Positions 27,495 to 36,022 of a stretch of DNA of 64,000 bases are shown here, one piece after another. Origin of the DNA: Dysgonomonadaceae bacterium zrk40. GTDB lineage: Bacteria > Bacteroidota > Bacteroidia > Bacteroidales > Dysgonomonadaceae. Within the stretch, counting starts at the first letter, position 1. Each line of letters begins with the position of its first letter. Both the position numbers and the translations under genes were made by a program. The notes beneath the pieces were generated by a model that had not been told where the DNA came from, did not search any database, and saw only the letters and a program-made list of their open reading frames with translations. The stretch spans positions 124,001 through 188,000 of the forward strand of contig CP070278.1 in the NCBI GenBank assembly GCA_016916535.1. Direction: 5' to 3'.

Positions 27495-28366
27495 TGCAGA
27501 AGCCCGTAGCGGCGGGCGAGTGCCCGAACACCGTCGAAAGCGACCGCATCGGCCGGGACATAGCCGTCCGGGCCGTAGAGATGCCGCAACATGGCGCGAT
27601 GTTCGAGCTCGTTCAGCCGCAGCATAGCGTTCACGAAATTTTCCTGCACCTCGGCGTCCAGTCCCGGGCGGGCAATCACCAAGTGGCTAGGGATCGGCTC
27701 GCTCTCGGCGATCCAAGTGACTTGGGACTGTTGGCCTGGCGCGAGCAGGAGATCGGCATACTGGCTGGCGCCCGCGGCATCGACCAGTCCCTCTGCCATT
27801 GCCTGCATCGCCTGCTGATATCCGCCCGCGAAGAACACTCTGCCGAAGAACGCTTCCGACTCTGCGGGTCCCGCGATCAGTCCCGCGCGCTCGAATTCAA
27901 CCAGCGGGTAGAGATAGCCTGACTCCGAAATTGGATCGGCAAAGGCGATATCGCGTCCGCGCAAATCGGCCAGCGTGGTGATGCCGCTGTCGCGTCGCAC
28001 GAAGACCCGTCCGGTGTAGGTGGGGGCGTCGCGATAGATCTCGGATAAGAGCGGCACCGCACCGATTTGCGCCTCGGCCAGAACAAAGGGCAGCGCTCCC
28101 ATGAAGGAGATGTCCGCATCGCCGTTGCGCAGCGCCTCGACGGCGGCGGCGTGATCGATGGTCACGAAACCTTCGACCGGCACGCCGATCTCTCGTGACA
28201 GCCAACCGGTGATGGCCTTGATGTCGCCCAGTAGCTTTTCAGGGTTCTCCTGCGGAATAAAGGCCAACCGCAACGGGGCAGACTGCGCGCGAACCGGTGC
28301 CGCGAGGGCCGCGAGACTTGCACAGCACAGCGCCAGCATATGACGGCGGGAGAGCATGGAGTTCAT
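27491..28366 (-). CDS. PhnD-like periplasmic substrate-binding protein
   Basis: The product is 291 residues from the ATG at 28366, which overlaps the stop of the upstream peroxidase (TGATG). A signal peptide with twin arginines follows (MNSMLSRRHMLALCCASLAALAAPVRAQS). The mature start PLRLAFIPQENPEKLLGDI and the DISFMGALPFVLA and DPISESGYLYPL segments are characteristic of PhnD/PtxB-type proteins. The ligand is unknown. Confidence 0.87.
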   Translation of the reverse strand: MNSMLSRRHMLALCCASLAALAAPVRAQSAPLRLAFIPQENPEKLLGDIKAITGWLSREIGVPVEGFVTIDHAAAVEALRNGDADISFMGALPFVLAEAQIGAVPLLSEIYRDAPTYTGRVFVRRDSGITTLADLRGRDIAFADPISESGYLYPLVEFERAGLIAGPAESEAFFGRVFFAGGYQQAMQAMAEGLVDAAGASQYADLLLAPGQQSQVTWIAESEPIPSHLVIARPGLDAEVQENFVNAMLRLNELEHRAMLRHLYGPDGYVPADAVAFDGVRALARRYGLLQ

Positions 28367-30258
28367 CAGAACGCCCTTTCTTCGATGGCTTGCGCCTCGG
28401 ACTGAAATGCGGCCCAGCTTGCCTCTGCGGCGGCCCAATTGTCGGCGCGGACTTCTGCGCCAACTGCAGCCAGGTGTTCTGCGAGGGAGTAGATCTCCGG
28501 GCGTGCGACAAGGTTCGCCATGGTGCCAGCATCCGCTGCAAGATCGGCGGCGACGGTATCAGTCAGGAGCAGGATGTGCTGAGTGTCCCGGCGCGGCAGA
28601 AGGGTATCGAGGGTGGAGGCAAAGGTTGTCAGCTCCGCAAAAGCCAACCGGAATGGCGTATTCTCGGTGTCGAAGTCCTCATAAGGTTCATCCGCCGCGC
28701 CAACGGTCTCAAGGTAAGCGGTGAGATCGGCGCGCTCGGACTCGCTGAGGCCAAGGCTCTTGGTCGTGTCGAACCAGTTGACAACGGCGGCCAGCGTCGG
28801 CATCGAGCCGTCGTGGAAATAGGGCGCGGTATAGACGGTCCCGAGCAGGGTCGGCGTGTCCAGCGCCCCGCCGCGCGACCCTTCATAGGCCGGGATGACC
28901 GATCCTATGTCATGTGCCTGCCGGTCCAGGAAATTGCCATCTGGCACATGACAACTGGCGCATGATTTGCCGTTCAGCCCGTCAAAAGGCTGGTTGAAGA
29001 TCGCCGCGCCGCGCTGTGCCGCCTCAGGCGCGGCCTCGGTCAGGCGGCCGTCGCCGGTTAGCATCGCGTTCGGCAGAAAGTCGAACTCGGTCATGTACGC
29101 GACGAGGGCGTCCAGCATGAAGGGCGTCGGCTCGGCCCCAGCGAATTCGTTGACGATCACGTTGCGGGTGAAATCGCGAATGCTGGCAAACCGGCCGTCA
29201 CGGCCATAAGGACCCGTAAACCGCAGGCCGCGCAGGCTGGGAATGTCGATCGGGTCGGCGCGGCGGTCGTTGAACATCGGATTGAAGAAGGCACCGTCCA
29301 CATCCACTGCTCCGGGTTGATGGCTGGCGCCGGGAATGAAGAAACGCTGGTTGATATCCGAACGGTTGTGGCAGGTCGAGCAGGCGATGCCAATTTCACG
29401 CGCCGGGCCGCTGAATATTTCGGGGCAGTCGAACAGCATGTCGCCATAGGCGATGAGCGGCAGGTCGGTCTCATCTATGCCTTGCTCCTCGAAACCCAGT
29501 ACAAGCAGGGGCAACGGATCCTGATCGAAGATGTCAGAGCCCGGAGGCAGCGTCGCGGGAAGCGTTACCGCACGGCCGCTGAGGGCGATGGTTTCCGGCA
29601 CGGCGGTGAGGGTTGTGCGCGGTGCAAAATCGGCGACGCGGTAGTTCGCGGCGAGATAGTCGGAAACAACCACCCGCGCTGTCGCCATTGCGTTGAGATC
29701 GGGTTCGGTCGCTCCAGCACCCAGCACCCCGGTGGAGCCGGTGGCACTGGACAGCTCCAGCCAGGCCCGTCCGAGCGCGCGGGCCGCTTCAGGGTCGGCG
29801 GCGGCGAGATGATCCTCGATTGCGCGATAAAGCTCTCGGGCCGTGCGTACCGCCTGCTGGGCTGCAGCGGGGCTCTCGGCCGCCAACGCCGCGTCAAGCT
29901 CTTCGTCGATGCGGGCGGAGATAATACGCGTCGCGGCCTCGAAAACCGCTGCCCGATCTTCGCGCGCGATGGCAGCTGTCAGCGGCTCGGTCGGTAGGGA
30001 GCTTTGGCCCGCGAGCCAATCGAGCGCACCTTGCGTGTATTCCGATCCGCGATAGGGCTCCTCCCAGGCGCGCCCCAATTCATCCCAAGGCACGGGAGTA
30101 AGATTGCCCAGAAACAGGGTCAGCCGGTAGGCGGCAGCCTCGGGTAGCCAAGGGGTATCTCTGGCCGGGGTCGCCATGGCCGGCCCGGCGAGCAGACCGA
30201 TCCCCAGCCCAAAGCCGAAGACGAGAGCTAGTAATTTGATACGCACACGCGCCTCCAT
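28366..30258 (-). CDS. Di-heme cytochrome c peroxidase/MauG-family protein
   Basis: This 630-residue protein has a signal peptide (LLALVFGFGLGIGLLAGPAMA). An N-terminal ~250-residue region has no recognised motif. The C-terminal di-heme peroxidase region has CxxCH sites at about 292 (CSTCHNRSD) and about 433 (CASCHVPDG), and motifs such as IPSLRGLRFTGPYGRDGRF and LDTPTLLGTVYTAPYFHDGSMPTLA. It is periplasmic and would reduce H2O2 or oxidise a partner substrate. It is the first gene of a four-gene unit coupled to the PhnD/C/E-like genes, under a strong promoter with a DtxR-like operator. Confidence 0.88.
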   Translation of the reverse strand: MEARVRIKLLALVFGFGLGIGLLAGPAMATPARDTPWLPEAAAYRLTLFLGNLTPVPWDELGRAWEEPYRGSEYTQGALDWLAGQSSLPTEPLTAAIAREDRAAVFEAATRIISARIDEELDAALAAESPAAAQQAVRTARELYRAIEDHLAAADPEAARALGRAWLELSSATGSTGVLGAGATEPDLNAMATARVVVSDYLAANYRVADFAPRTTLTAVPETIALSGRAVTLPATLPPGSDIFDQDPLPLLVLGFEEQGIDETDLPLIAYGDMLFDCPEIFSGPAREIGIACSTCHNRSDINQRFFIPGASHQPGAVDVDGAFFNPMFNDRRADPIDIPSLRGLRFTGPYGRDGRFASIRDFTRNVIVNEFAGAEPTPFMLDALVAYMTEFDFLPNAMLTGDGRLTEAAPEAAQRGAAIFNQPFDGLNGKSCASCHVPDGNFLDRQAHDIGSVIPAYEGSRGGALDTPTLLGTVYTAPYFHDGSMPTLAAVVNWFDTTKSLGLSESERADLTAYLETVGAADEPYEDFDTENTPFRLAFAELTTFASTLDTLLPRRDTQHILLLTDTVAADLAADAGTMANLVARPEIYSLAEHLAAVGAEVRADNWAAAEASWAAFQSEAQAIEERAF

Positions 30259-30265
30259 CCCGATT

Positions 30266-30310
30266 CTTAGCTAAGGCTAACTTATACATCCTTGACCAAC
30301 ATATTGTCAA
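30266..30310 (-). promoter_or_regulatory. Promoter and candidate MntR/DtxR operator of the peroxidase/transporter operon
   Basis: On the minus strand TTGACA (30305-30310), an 18-base spacer and TATAAG (30281-30286) form a near-consensus sigma70 promoter. Directly downstream lies GTTAGCCTTAGCTAAG (30266-30281), with the perfect palindrome CTTAGCTAAG. Its TTAG...CTAA half-sites resemble metal-regulator (DtxR/MntR) boxes. The divergent regulator gene starts at 30339. Confidence 0.6.
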
Positions 30311-30338
30311 TCGGGCAGCGATCCGGCATTGTCCTCTG

Positions 30339-30797
30339 ATGATTGACCAAACTTCACAGTCTAGCGACGATCTCGCGCCGGACAGCCGCGCCCCCGAAGC
30401 ACAAGCCAACGGGTTCGCGACCGTACGCGAGGCGCGGCGTAACGAGTTGGCCGAAGATTATGTCGAACTGATCGCCGACCTGATCCACCAGTATGGCGAG
30501 GCACGTCCGGTCGATATCGCCGAGCGGTTTGGCGTTCGCGCGCCGACCGTGACCAAAACGCTGAACCGCTTGGCGCGCGAAGGACTGATCACCCGCGAGA
30601 AGTACCGTTCAGTGTTCCTGACGGAAGCAGGTCGGACGCTGGCACAGGAATGCCGCCGTCGCCACGAAATCGTACTGCGGTTCCTGATCCGTCTCGGACT
30701 TGACCCCGAAACGGCGGAGCGTGATGCCGAGGGGATTGAACATCATGTCAGCGAGCAGACACTCGCCCTGTTCGAATCCTATGCCAATCGGCCCTAG
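30339..30797 (+). CDS. MntR/DtxR-family metal-dependent regulator
   Basis: This 152-residue protein has an N-terminal winged helix (DYVELIADLIHQYGEARPVDIAERFGVRAPTVTKTLNRLAREGLI). A dimerisation and metal-binding domain follows (LTEAGRTLAQECRRRHEIVLRFL, then DAEGIEHHVSEQTL). The E..C..H...E.HH ligand set matches MntR-type Mn(II)/Fe(II) sensors. It diverges from the peroxidase/PhnDCE-like operon across an 80-base gap with an operator-like palindrome. Metal-dependent repression is inferred. Confidence 0.88.
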   Translation: MIDQTSQSSDDLAPDSRAPEAQANGFATVREARRNELAEDYVELIADLIHQYGEARPVDIAERFGVRAPTVTKTLNRLAREGLITREKYRSVFLTEAGRTLAQECRRRHEIVLRFLIRLGLDPETAERDAEGIEHHVSEQTLALFESYANRP

Positions 30798-30804
30798 CGG
30801 AACC

Positions 30805-31458
30805 TCACGTACTCTCGACCGCGCTGCGGACTTCAGCGATGAGGCCGTCCAAACTGGGTTCCGATAGTTCGCGCCCGTTTAGAAAAAAGGTGGGAGTCTG
30901 ACGGATACCCACCGCTTCGACATCTGCCTTATCCTGGTTCAGAATTGCTGTAATTCCGGGAAACAACCTGTCGCTCTTGGCCCGTTCCAGATCAAGACCG
31001 GCAGCCGCCGCGATCTGCCAGGCCAAGTCCATACGCGGTGCACCGTGCACAGCCCATGCTGGTTGCTGCTTCAGGATGGCATTGAGCACAGGTTCAAACT
31101 TGTCCTGCATTCGTGCGGTCTCCAGGATACGCACCGCCTCGTCCGATCCTTCATGAAACACAGTGTAGCGCATGACGACGCGCACCTGCTCCGGGAACTC
31201 CTCGCGTATTGCCTGAACTGCCGGATGAAAGGCCCTGCAGGCCTCGCAGGAGGGATCAAAAAATTCAACAAGGGTGACCGGAGCCTCATCGGGGCCGAAG
31301 CTTGGCGAATAATCTCGAATCAACTGCGCCTCATCAACTGCCGGGGTTACTGCCTCGGCCTCGGTCAATTGTTGGCGCCGGGTCAGGAAGAAGGCGCCGC
31401 TACCGAAAGCGGCTAGCCCGAGAGCCGAAGCTCCAATCAAGAGAGTGCGTCTGTTCAT
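30805..31458 (-). CDS. DsbA-family thiol oxidoreductase (BdbD-like)
   Basis: The product is 217 residues from the ATG at 31458. A longer frame to 31761 lies over dsbB and is rejected. It has a twin-Arg-like signal anchor (MNRRTLLIGASALGLAAFGSGAFFL), the thioredoxin-fold active site FFDPSCEACRAFHP (CEAC, ~80), and the cis-Pro loop RQTPTFFLNGREL. It is a periplasmic disulfide oxidase or isomerase. The ATG overlaps the DsbB stop by 4 bases, so it pairs with that quinone reductase. It ends 7 bases from the convergent MntR-like gene. Confidence 0.9.
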   Translation of the reverse strand: MNRRTLLIGASALGLAAFGSGAFFLTRRQQLTEAEAVTPAVDEAQLIRDYSPSFGPDEAPVTLVEFFDPSCEACRAFHPAVQAIREEFPEQVRVVMRYTVFHEGSDEAVRILETARMQDKFEPVLNAILKQQPAWAVHGAPRMDLAWQIAAAAGLDLERAKSDRLFPGITAILNQDKADVEAVGIRQTPTFFLNGRELSEPSLDGLIAEVRSAVEST

Positions 31459-31853
31459 GCGCGTCTTCCTTTCGATAGAACAAGGCAACTGAGGATCGCT
31501 CCAAAGGCGATCAGGGATAGATAGGGAATGGGCAGGCCAAGGATGGTCTGTGCCTGATCGGTGCAGGACGGCCCGGTTTTTGCACAAGGCGTGACAGCCT
31601 CTTGGATCCAGCCGGAGTAAAGGCCGGAATGCCAACCCGCCAACATCAGGCCGGCCGCTGCCAACGGCAGGCCGTAGGGTCGGGCCATGCCGTCGGCGCG
31701 CCAGATCGAAAGGCCGACGATGGGCACCAGGGGAAACATGGCAATGCGTTGGTACCAGCAAAGAGTACAGGGCATCTGTCCGAGCACTTCCCCAATGAAG
31801 AGAGCGCCAAGTGTTGCGGCCAGAGCGATAACGAACGCCGCCAGCAAGGGCAT
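31455..31853 (-). CDS. DsbB-family disulfide bond formation protein
   Basis: The product is 132 residues from the ATG at 31853, with GCGAGG before it; TTG starts further upstream are possible. Four hydrophobic segments are present. CTLCWYQR (first periplasmic Cys pair) and CAKTGPSC (second pair) are diagnostic of DsbB/BdbC. It reoxidises the DsbA partner using quinone. It is near the short BdbC-like length rather than the ~175 residues of enterobacterial DsbB. Confidence 0.88.
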   Translation of the reverse strand: MPLLAAFVIALAATLGALFIGEVLGQMPCTLCWYQRIAMFPLVPIVGLSIWRADGMARPYGLPLAAAGLMLAGWHSGLYSGWIQEAVTPCAKTGPSCTDQAQTILGLPIPYLSLIAFGAILSCLVLSKGRRA

Positions 31854-31878
31854 ATCCTCGCCGGACAATGATTGAGGG

Positions 31879-32364
31879 TCAGGATTGGTCAACGACGGTG
31901 TCCTTAGATCGGTGTGAAGCGAATGTGGCGAACACGATAAACAGAGCGCCAAACGTAATCGCAATATCGGCTGTGTTAAAAGTTGGCCAGCGCCAGCCCT
32001 GAAAAGAGAGATCTATGAAATCAGTGACCGCGCCCTGTCGCAACCGATCAACCACATTGCCAAGCGCGCCACCCACTATCAGAGAAAATCCGATCTGTTC
32101 GACCGGGTGACGCGCCCGAAATGCCATGATGGCGAGGACCACGGTCAAGGTGCCGGTCAGCGCGGCCATGACCAGCGGTTTACCAGCCATGAGGTCAGAG
32201 AACAGACCAAAGCTCACCCCTACATTAAAGCCGAGCGTCAGATCCAATCCGGGCAAAACTGCCACTGAATTACCCTGCAAGAGCAGCGACAAGGCCGCCG
32301 CCTTGGTCAGTTGATCAGTGGTTGTTGTGGCTCCGATCAATGCCCACACCCACCGAGCGTTCAT
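31879..32364 (-). CDS. lspA: Prolipoprotein signal peptidase II
   Basis: This 161-residue membrane protein has four helices and both catalytic aspartates in the conserved motifs GALGNVVDRL (~110) and FNTADIAI (~133). NVGVSFGLF corresponds to the NxGxAFGxL region. It cleaves lipoprotein signal peptides. Such copies next to Zn/Cd ATPases are common in heavy-metal islands, and a housekeeping lspA is expected elsewhere. Its start overlaps the ICMT-like gene by 4 bases. Confidence 0.92.
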   Translation of the reverse strand: MNARWVWALIGATTTTDQLTKAAALSLLLQGNSVAVLPGLDLTLGFNVGVSFGLFSDLMAGKPLVMAALTGTLTVVLAIMAFRARHPVEQIGFSLIVGGALGNVVDRLRQGAVTDFIDLSFQGWRWPTFNTADIAITFGALFIVFATFASHRSKDTVVDQS

Positions 32365-32984
32365 GGCCTTATACCGCGACGCATGCTAACCCAACGCGGC
32401 ACAGTTGCGGCATACTGCTCATAATCCCGCCCCAACGCTTGGCTAAGTATAGCCTCCTCGGAACGAACCTGTATCGAGGCTGACCAGAAAAAGATCAGCG
32501 GGGCAAGAATCGTCGGGATTGCTGGAACCGCTAGACTGATACCGGCCAGAAGCATGAATTGACCGACAAAGGTGGGATTGCGGCTGAACCGATAGAGTCC
32601 GTCCGAGACGAGGTTGCCGGTCGCTCCCTCGGTTACACCAACGCGCCACGAGCTCCCCATCGACATTTGCGCCGCGAAGGCAAGCATCGCGCCGACCCCT
32701 GCTACGAACACGCCGATCAGACCAAGCGCTGCTGTAGAGCCTCGGCTCCAGAACGGATCCATCTCGCGCAAGACAGGCATCACCAACCAAAGTAGCGGCG
32801 CAACAGAAGCCAGAACAAAGGCCGCACGGAACCCCATTGCGGCCCATCGGTCACGTCCCCTGGCACGGCCAAACAGCCATACCGGCTTTCCCGCTGCCCG
32901 TGCTGCGATCGCGCTGCCCCAGAAGAAGAGGGAAAGGTAGCCAAAAAGAAGGACCAGCACGGACCAACCAAAGCTGGAAATCAT
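32361..32984 (-). CDS. Isoprenylcysteine carboxyl methyltransferase-family membrane protein
   Basis: This 207-residue protein has about five hydrophobic segments. The C-terminal motif GLYRFSRNPTFVGQFMLLAG followed by RSEEAILSQALGRDYEQYAATVPR is diagnostic of the ICMT/PEMT-like methyltransferase family, where it binds S-adenosylmethionine. The acceptor is unknown in bacteria. It is found with P-type metal ATPases in many islands. It starts 4 bases after the ATPase stop. Confidence 0.85.
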   Translation of the reverse strand: MISSFGWSVLVLLFGYLSLFFWGSAIAARAAGKPVWLFGRARGRDRWAAMGFRAAFVLASVAPLLWLVMPVLREMDPFWSRGSTAALGLIGVFVAGVGAMLAFAAQMSMGSSWRVGVTEGATGNLVSDGLYRFSRNPTFVGQFMLLAGISLAVPAIPTILAPLIFFWSASIQVRSEEAILSQALGRDYEQYAATVPRWVSMRRGIRP

Positions 32985-32988
32985 GATA

Positions 32989-35283
32989 TCAGGCCTCCTG
33001 CTCTGGATTGAACCGCAGCAGCCGCAACGCGTTCAGCGTGACGAGCACCGTCGCTCCGGTATCGGCCATAATCGCGATCCAGAGACCGGTCAGCCCCAAA
33101 ACGGATGTCACGAGGAAGACCGCTTTCAGACCGAGCGCAATGGTAACGTTCTGGCGAATGTTGGCCATTGCCGCACGGGTAAGCCGGATGGTCGCCGGAA
33201 TGTCGGTCACCCGGTCACGCAGGATGGCCGCATCGGCCGTTTCGAGCGCGACATCGGTCCCCGATCCCATGGCTACGCCAACGCTTGCCTGCTTGAGGGC
33301 TGGGGCGTCATTAATGCCGTCACCGATCATCATCACGCCGCCATGTTCGCTCATGTCGCGAATGGCTTTAAGCTTGTCTTCGGGCATCATGTCGGCCTGA
33401 TATTCCATGCCCAGGTTTTGCGCTATTGCCGCTGCCGTACGCGGATTGTCTCCGGTCAGGATGATGGGTGTAATACCGATGGCTCTCAGCTGGCGAACCG
33501 CTTCGGGCGCATCGGAGCGCGGTTCGTCACGCACAGCGATAATGCCGAGCGGGGTCTTCTCGCGGAAGACCACCACAGCGGTCTTGCCCTCTTCCTCAAA
33601 CGTTGTGGTCTGGGCGAGGTCAGACTCGTCAATGCCGGCGTTCTCCCTGGCATATCCGGGCGAAGCCACCCAAGCGGAAGCGCCTCCCACAGTGGCGGTC
33701 ACACCCTTGCCCATCAGCGCCTTTGCATCGCGTGCCGGTGGGATCACTATGCCTTCTTCCTCGGCCTTGCGCAAAATGGCGACAGCCAAGGGATGGCTAG
33801 AGCCGCCTTCTACGCCCGCCGCGACAGAGAGAAGCTCGGCCTCGGTTGTTTTTCCCAAAGTCACGACGTCTGTCACCACCGGTCGCCCATGGGTCAACGT
33901 CCCGGTCTTGTCGAAGGCCACGCGGCTCACCTTGGCAGTCGCTTCAATCACGGCGCCGCCTTTCAAGAGAAGGCCCCGCCGCGCACCGGTGGAAAGTGCC
34001 GAAGCGATGGAGGCGGGAACCGAGATCACGAGGGCACAGGGGCAACCTATCAACAAGAGCGCCAGCCCGCGGTAAACCCAGGTATCCCAAGGCTGGCCAA
34101 AAGCCAGTGGCGGCACGAGCACGACCAGCGCCGCGACAGTGACGATTGCAGGCATGTACCAGCGGCTGAAGCGGTCGATAAACCGCTCGGTCGGCGCGCG
34201 AGCCTCCTCGGCCTCTTCCACGAGGCGAATGATGCGTGAGATGGTGTTGTCTTCGGCGGCTTTGGTTACGGTAATCCGCAGGGCGGCTTCGGTATTGATC
34301 GATCCTGCAAATACAGGATCGCCCGGACCTTTGTTCACCGGCACACTTTCACCAGTTACCGGACTGTCGTCCACCCCGGAGGTGCCTTCTGTGATCTCGC
34401 CGTCTGCCGGAATACGATCGCCGGGACGGACGAGCACGATCTGTCCTATAGCAAGACTTGCTGCCGGCACTTCGCGTGTGACGCCGTCCATTTCCAGAAG
34501 CGCCGTTTTCGGGACGAGATTGGCAAGCGCCCGTATCCCGTCGCGCGCCTTGCCTGCCGCCACGCCTTCCAGGACTTCGCCCACTGCAAAGAGGAAAACA
34601 ACCAGTGCCGCCTCTTCCGCCGCATTGATGAACAGTGCGCCGATAGCGGCAACCGTCATGAGGCTTTCGATGGTGAAAGGCTGCCCCACGCGCAAAGCGA
34701 CAAACGCGCGGCGGGCAATGGGGGTAACTCCGATCAGACACGCGGCGACAAAGGCCCAGTTTCCCACCTCTGGCACAATCAGTTCCACTCCCCAGGCTAT
34801 CATGAGAAGCAAGGCGGTAAAAATCACCAGTCTGCCCTTGGCCGTCTGGTACCACCGCTTGCCTCGATCTGCGGGATCGTCATGTACGTGTCCGGGACTG
34901 CCATGACCGGAATGATCTTTTGCCTTGCCGCCGGCCTGGGAGTGGCCGGTACAGCTTGCACTCTGATCGACAGCTTCGTCCTGCACCGCCGTCGCGACGC
35001 GCGGTTCGATACCGTAACCGAGCGCACGAACAGTTCTTTCAACCTTGTCGCGGCCGGTTTCACCTTCGTCCAGCGTCAGGCGCAGGCGTTCGGACATAAT
35101 GCCGACCTCGACGCCGGTGACTCCTGGCAGCCTTGCCACGGCGTCCTTGACCTTCGTCGCACAAGACCCGCAGTCCATGCCAGATACAGTCCAGTCGCAA
35201 CTGATTCCCTTTTTTGCTTCCGTTTCCGACACATTTTTTCCTTCGCTCAACAGGGGTTTCTCGGGCTTGATATCGTCAGCCAC
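32989..35283 (-). CDS. Heavy-metal P1B-type ATPase (Zn/Cd/Pb exporter, ZntA/CadA-like)
   Basis: The product is 764 residues from a GTG start at 35283. The N-terminal metal-binding domain carries GMDCGSCATKV (~34) and is followed by a His-rich stretch (HSGHGSPGHVHDD, ~125). The core has the P1B-2 ion motif CPCALV (~415), phosphorylation site DKTGTLTHG (~456), TGE (TGESVPVNKG) and GDGINDAPALKQA. The C-terminal region carries the metal-selective Asp in MADTGATVLV, a hallmark of Zn/Cd/Pb pumps. It is the first gene of a five-gene operon (ATPase-ICMT-lspA-dsbB-dsbA) under a divergent MerR-type regulator. Confidence 0.93.
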   Translation of the reverse strand: MADDIKPEKPLLSEGKNVSETEAKKGISCDWTVSGMDCGSCATKVKDAVARLPGVTGVEVGIMSERLRLTLDEGETGRDKVERTVRALGYGIEPRVATAVQDEAVDQSASCTGHSQAGGKAKDHSGHGSPGHVHDDPADRGKRWYQTAKGRLVIFTALLLMIAWGVELIVPEVGNWAFVAACLIGVTPIARRAFVALRVGQPFTIESLMTVAAIGALFINAAEEAALVVFLFAVGEVLEGVAAGKARDGIRALANLVPKTALLEMDGVTREVPAASLAIGQIVLVRPGDRIPADGEITEGTSGVDDSPVTGESVPVNKGPGDPVFAGSINTEAALRITVTKAAEDNTISRIIRLVEEAEEARAPTERFIDRFSRWYMPAIVTVAALVVLVPPLAFGQPWDTWVYRGLALLLIGCPCALVISVPASIASALSTGARRGLLLKGGAVIEATAKVSRVAFDKTGTLTHGRPVVTDVVTLGKTTEAELLSVAAGVEGGSSHPLAVAILRKAEEEGIVIPPARDAKALMGKGVTATVGGASAWVASPGYARENAGIDESDLAQTTTFEEEGKTAVVVFREKTPLGIIAVRDEPRSDAPEAVRQLRAIGITPIILTGDNPRTAAAIAQNLGMEYQADMMPEDKLKAIRDMSEHGGVMMIGDGINDAPALKQASVGVAMGSGTDVALETADAAILRDRVTDIPATIRLTRAAMANIRQNVTIALGLKAVFLVTSVLGLTGLWIAIMADTGATVLVTLNALRLLRFNPEQEA

Positions 35284-35299
35284 CCCTTTTAATGTCTCT

Positions 35300-35312
35300 A
35301 GCTACTGTAGCT
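35300..35312. promoter_or_regulatory. MerR/CadR-type operator
   Basis: AGCTACTGTAGCT is a perfect odd-centred palindrome in the 43-base divergent gap between the ATPase and the MerR-family gene. On the minus strand it lies between a TTGAAG -35-like box and a TAAAAG-like -10 with an overlong (~19-base) spacer, as is characteristic of MerR-activated promoters. Confidence 0.65.
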
Positions 35313-35326
35313 TCAAGAGAAAAATT

Positions 35327-35767
35327 ATGCTGACCATTGGAAAACTTGGGCAGGCGGCGGGGGTCAAGGTGCCAACGATCCGCTACTATGAGCAAATCGG
35401 CTTGTTGCCGGCGGCTGAGCGCAGCGCTGGCAACCAGAGGCTCTACAGCCGTAAGGCGCTTGACCGTCTAACCTTCGTCCGACATGCGCGTGAACTTGGT
35501 TTTACGCTTGACGCAATCCGCGATCTGCTCAGCCTCTCTGACCATCCTGATCAGCCGTGCGCAGCAGCCGATGCGATAGCCAAAGCTCAATTGGCGGAAA
35601 TAGAGAAACGCCTCGCACGTCTCGCCTCGCTGAAAGTTGAACTCAATCGCATGGTTGTGCAGTGCGCAGGTGGCAAGATTGCAGATTGCCGAGTTATTGA
35701 GGTGTTGAGCGATCATTCGCTTTGTGCGACCGATCACCGTCACTTGCAGGACGAAAAGGATCATTAA
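35327..35767 (+). CDS. MerR-family metal-responsive regulator (CadR/ZntR-like)
   Basis: The product is 146 residues from the ATG at 35327. A MerR winged helix is visible (MLTIGKLGQAAGVKVPTIRYYEQIGLL), then a long dimerisation helix. Conserved cysteines are in QPCAAAD (~78), VQCAGGKIADC (~112/119) and SLCATDHRH, a pattern close to CadR/PbrR/ZntR sensors of Zn, Cd or Pb. The His-rich tail (DHRHLQDEKDH) may add metal affinity. It likely activates the divergent P-type ATPase operon. Confidence 0.9.
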   Translation: MLTIGKLGQAAGVKVPTIRYYEQIGLLPAAERSAGNQRLYSRKALDRLTFVRHARELGFTLDAIRDLLSLSDHPDQPCAAADAIAKAQLAEIEKRLARLASLKVELNRMVVQCAGGKIADCRVIEVLSDHSLCATDHRHLQDEKDH

Positions 35768-36022
35768 TCCGTTTGGATTGTTTATCATCCATGCGGCGGC
35801 ACCGCTGGTTGAAATGGGTGGCTTATTGCCTGCTGGGCTTCGATGGCGCTGGGGGGAGAGGGTCCTGTGGCCGCTGGCAGCCGCAGGACAACGGCTGGAC
35901 ACTCCGTTCTGAAAGGCGCTGAAAACAATGTTCTTGGGGCTGGCATGTATGCACTGCGGAAGCGAGAGAGTTCAGAAATATCCGTCGCTTGACGGTCGGC
36001 GAACAAGGTGAGGTTGAAAAGC

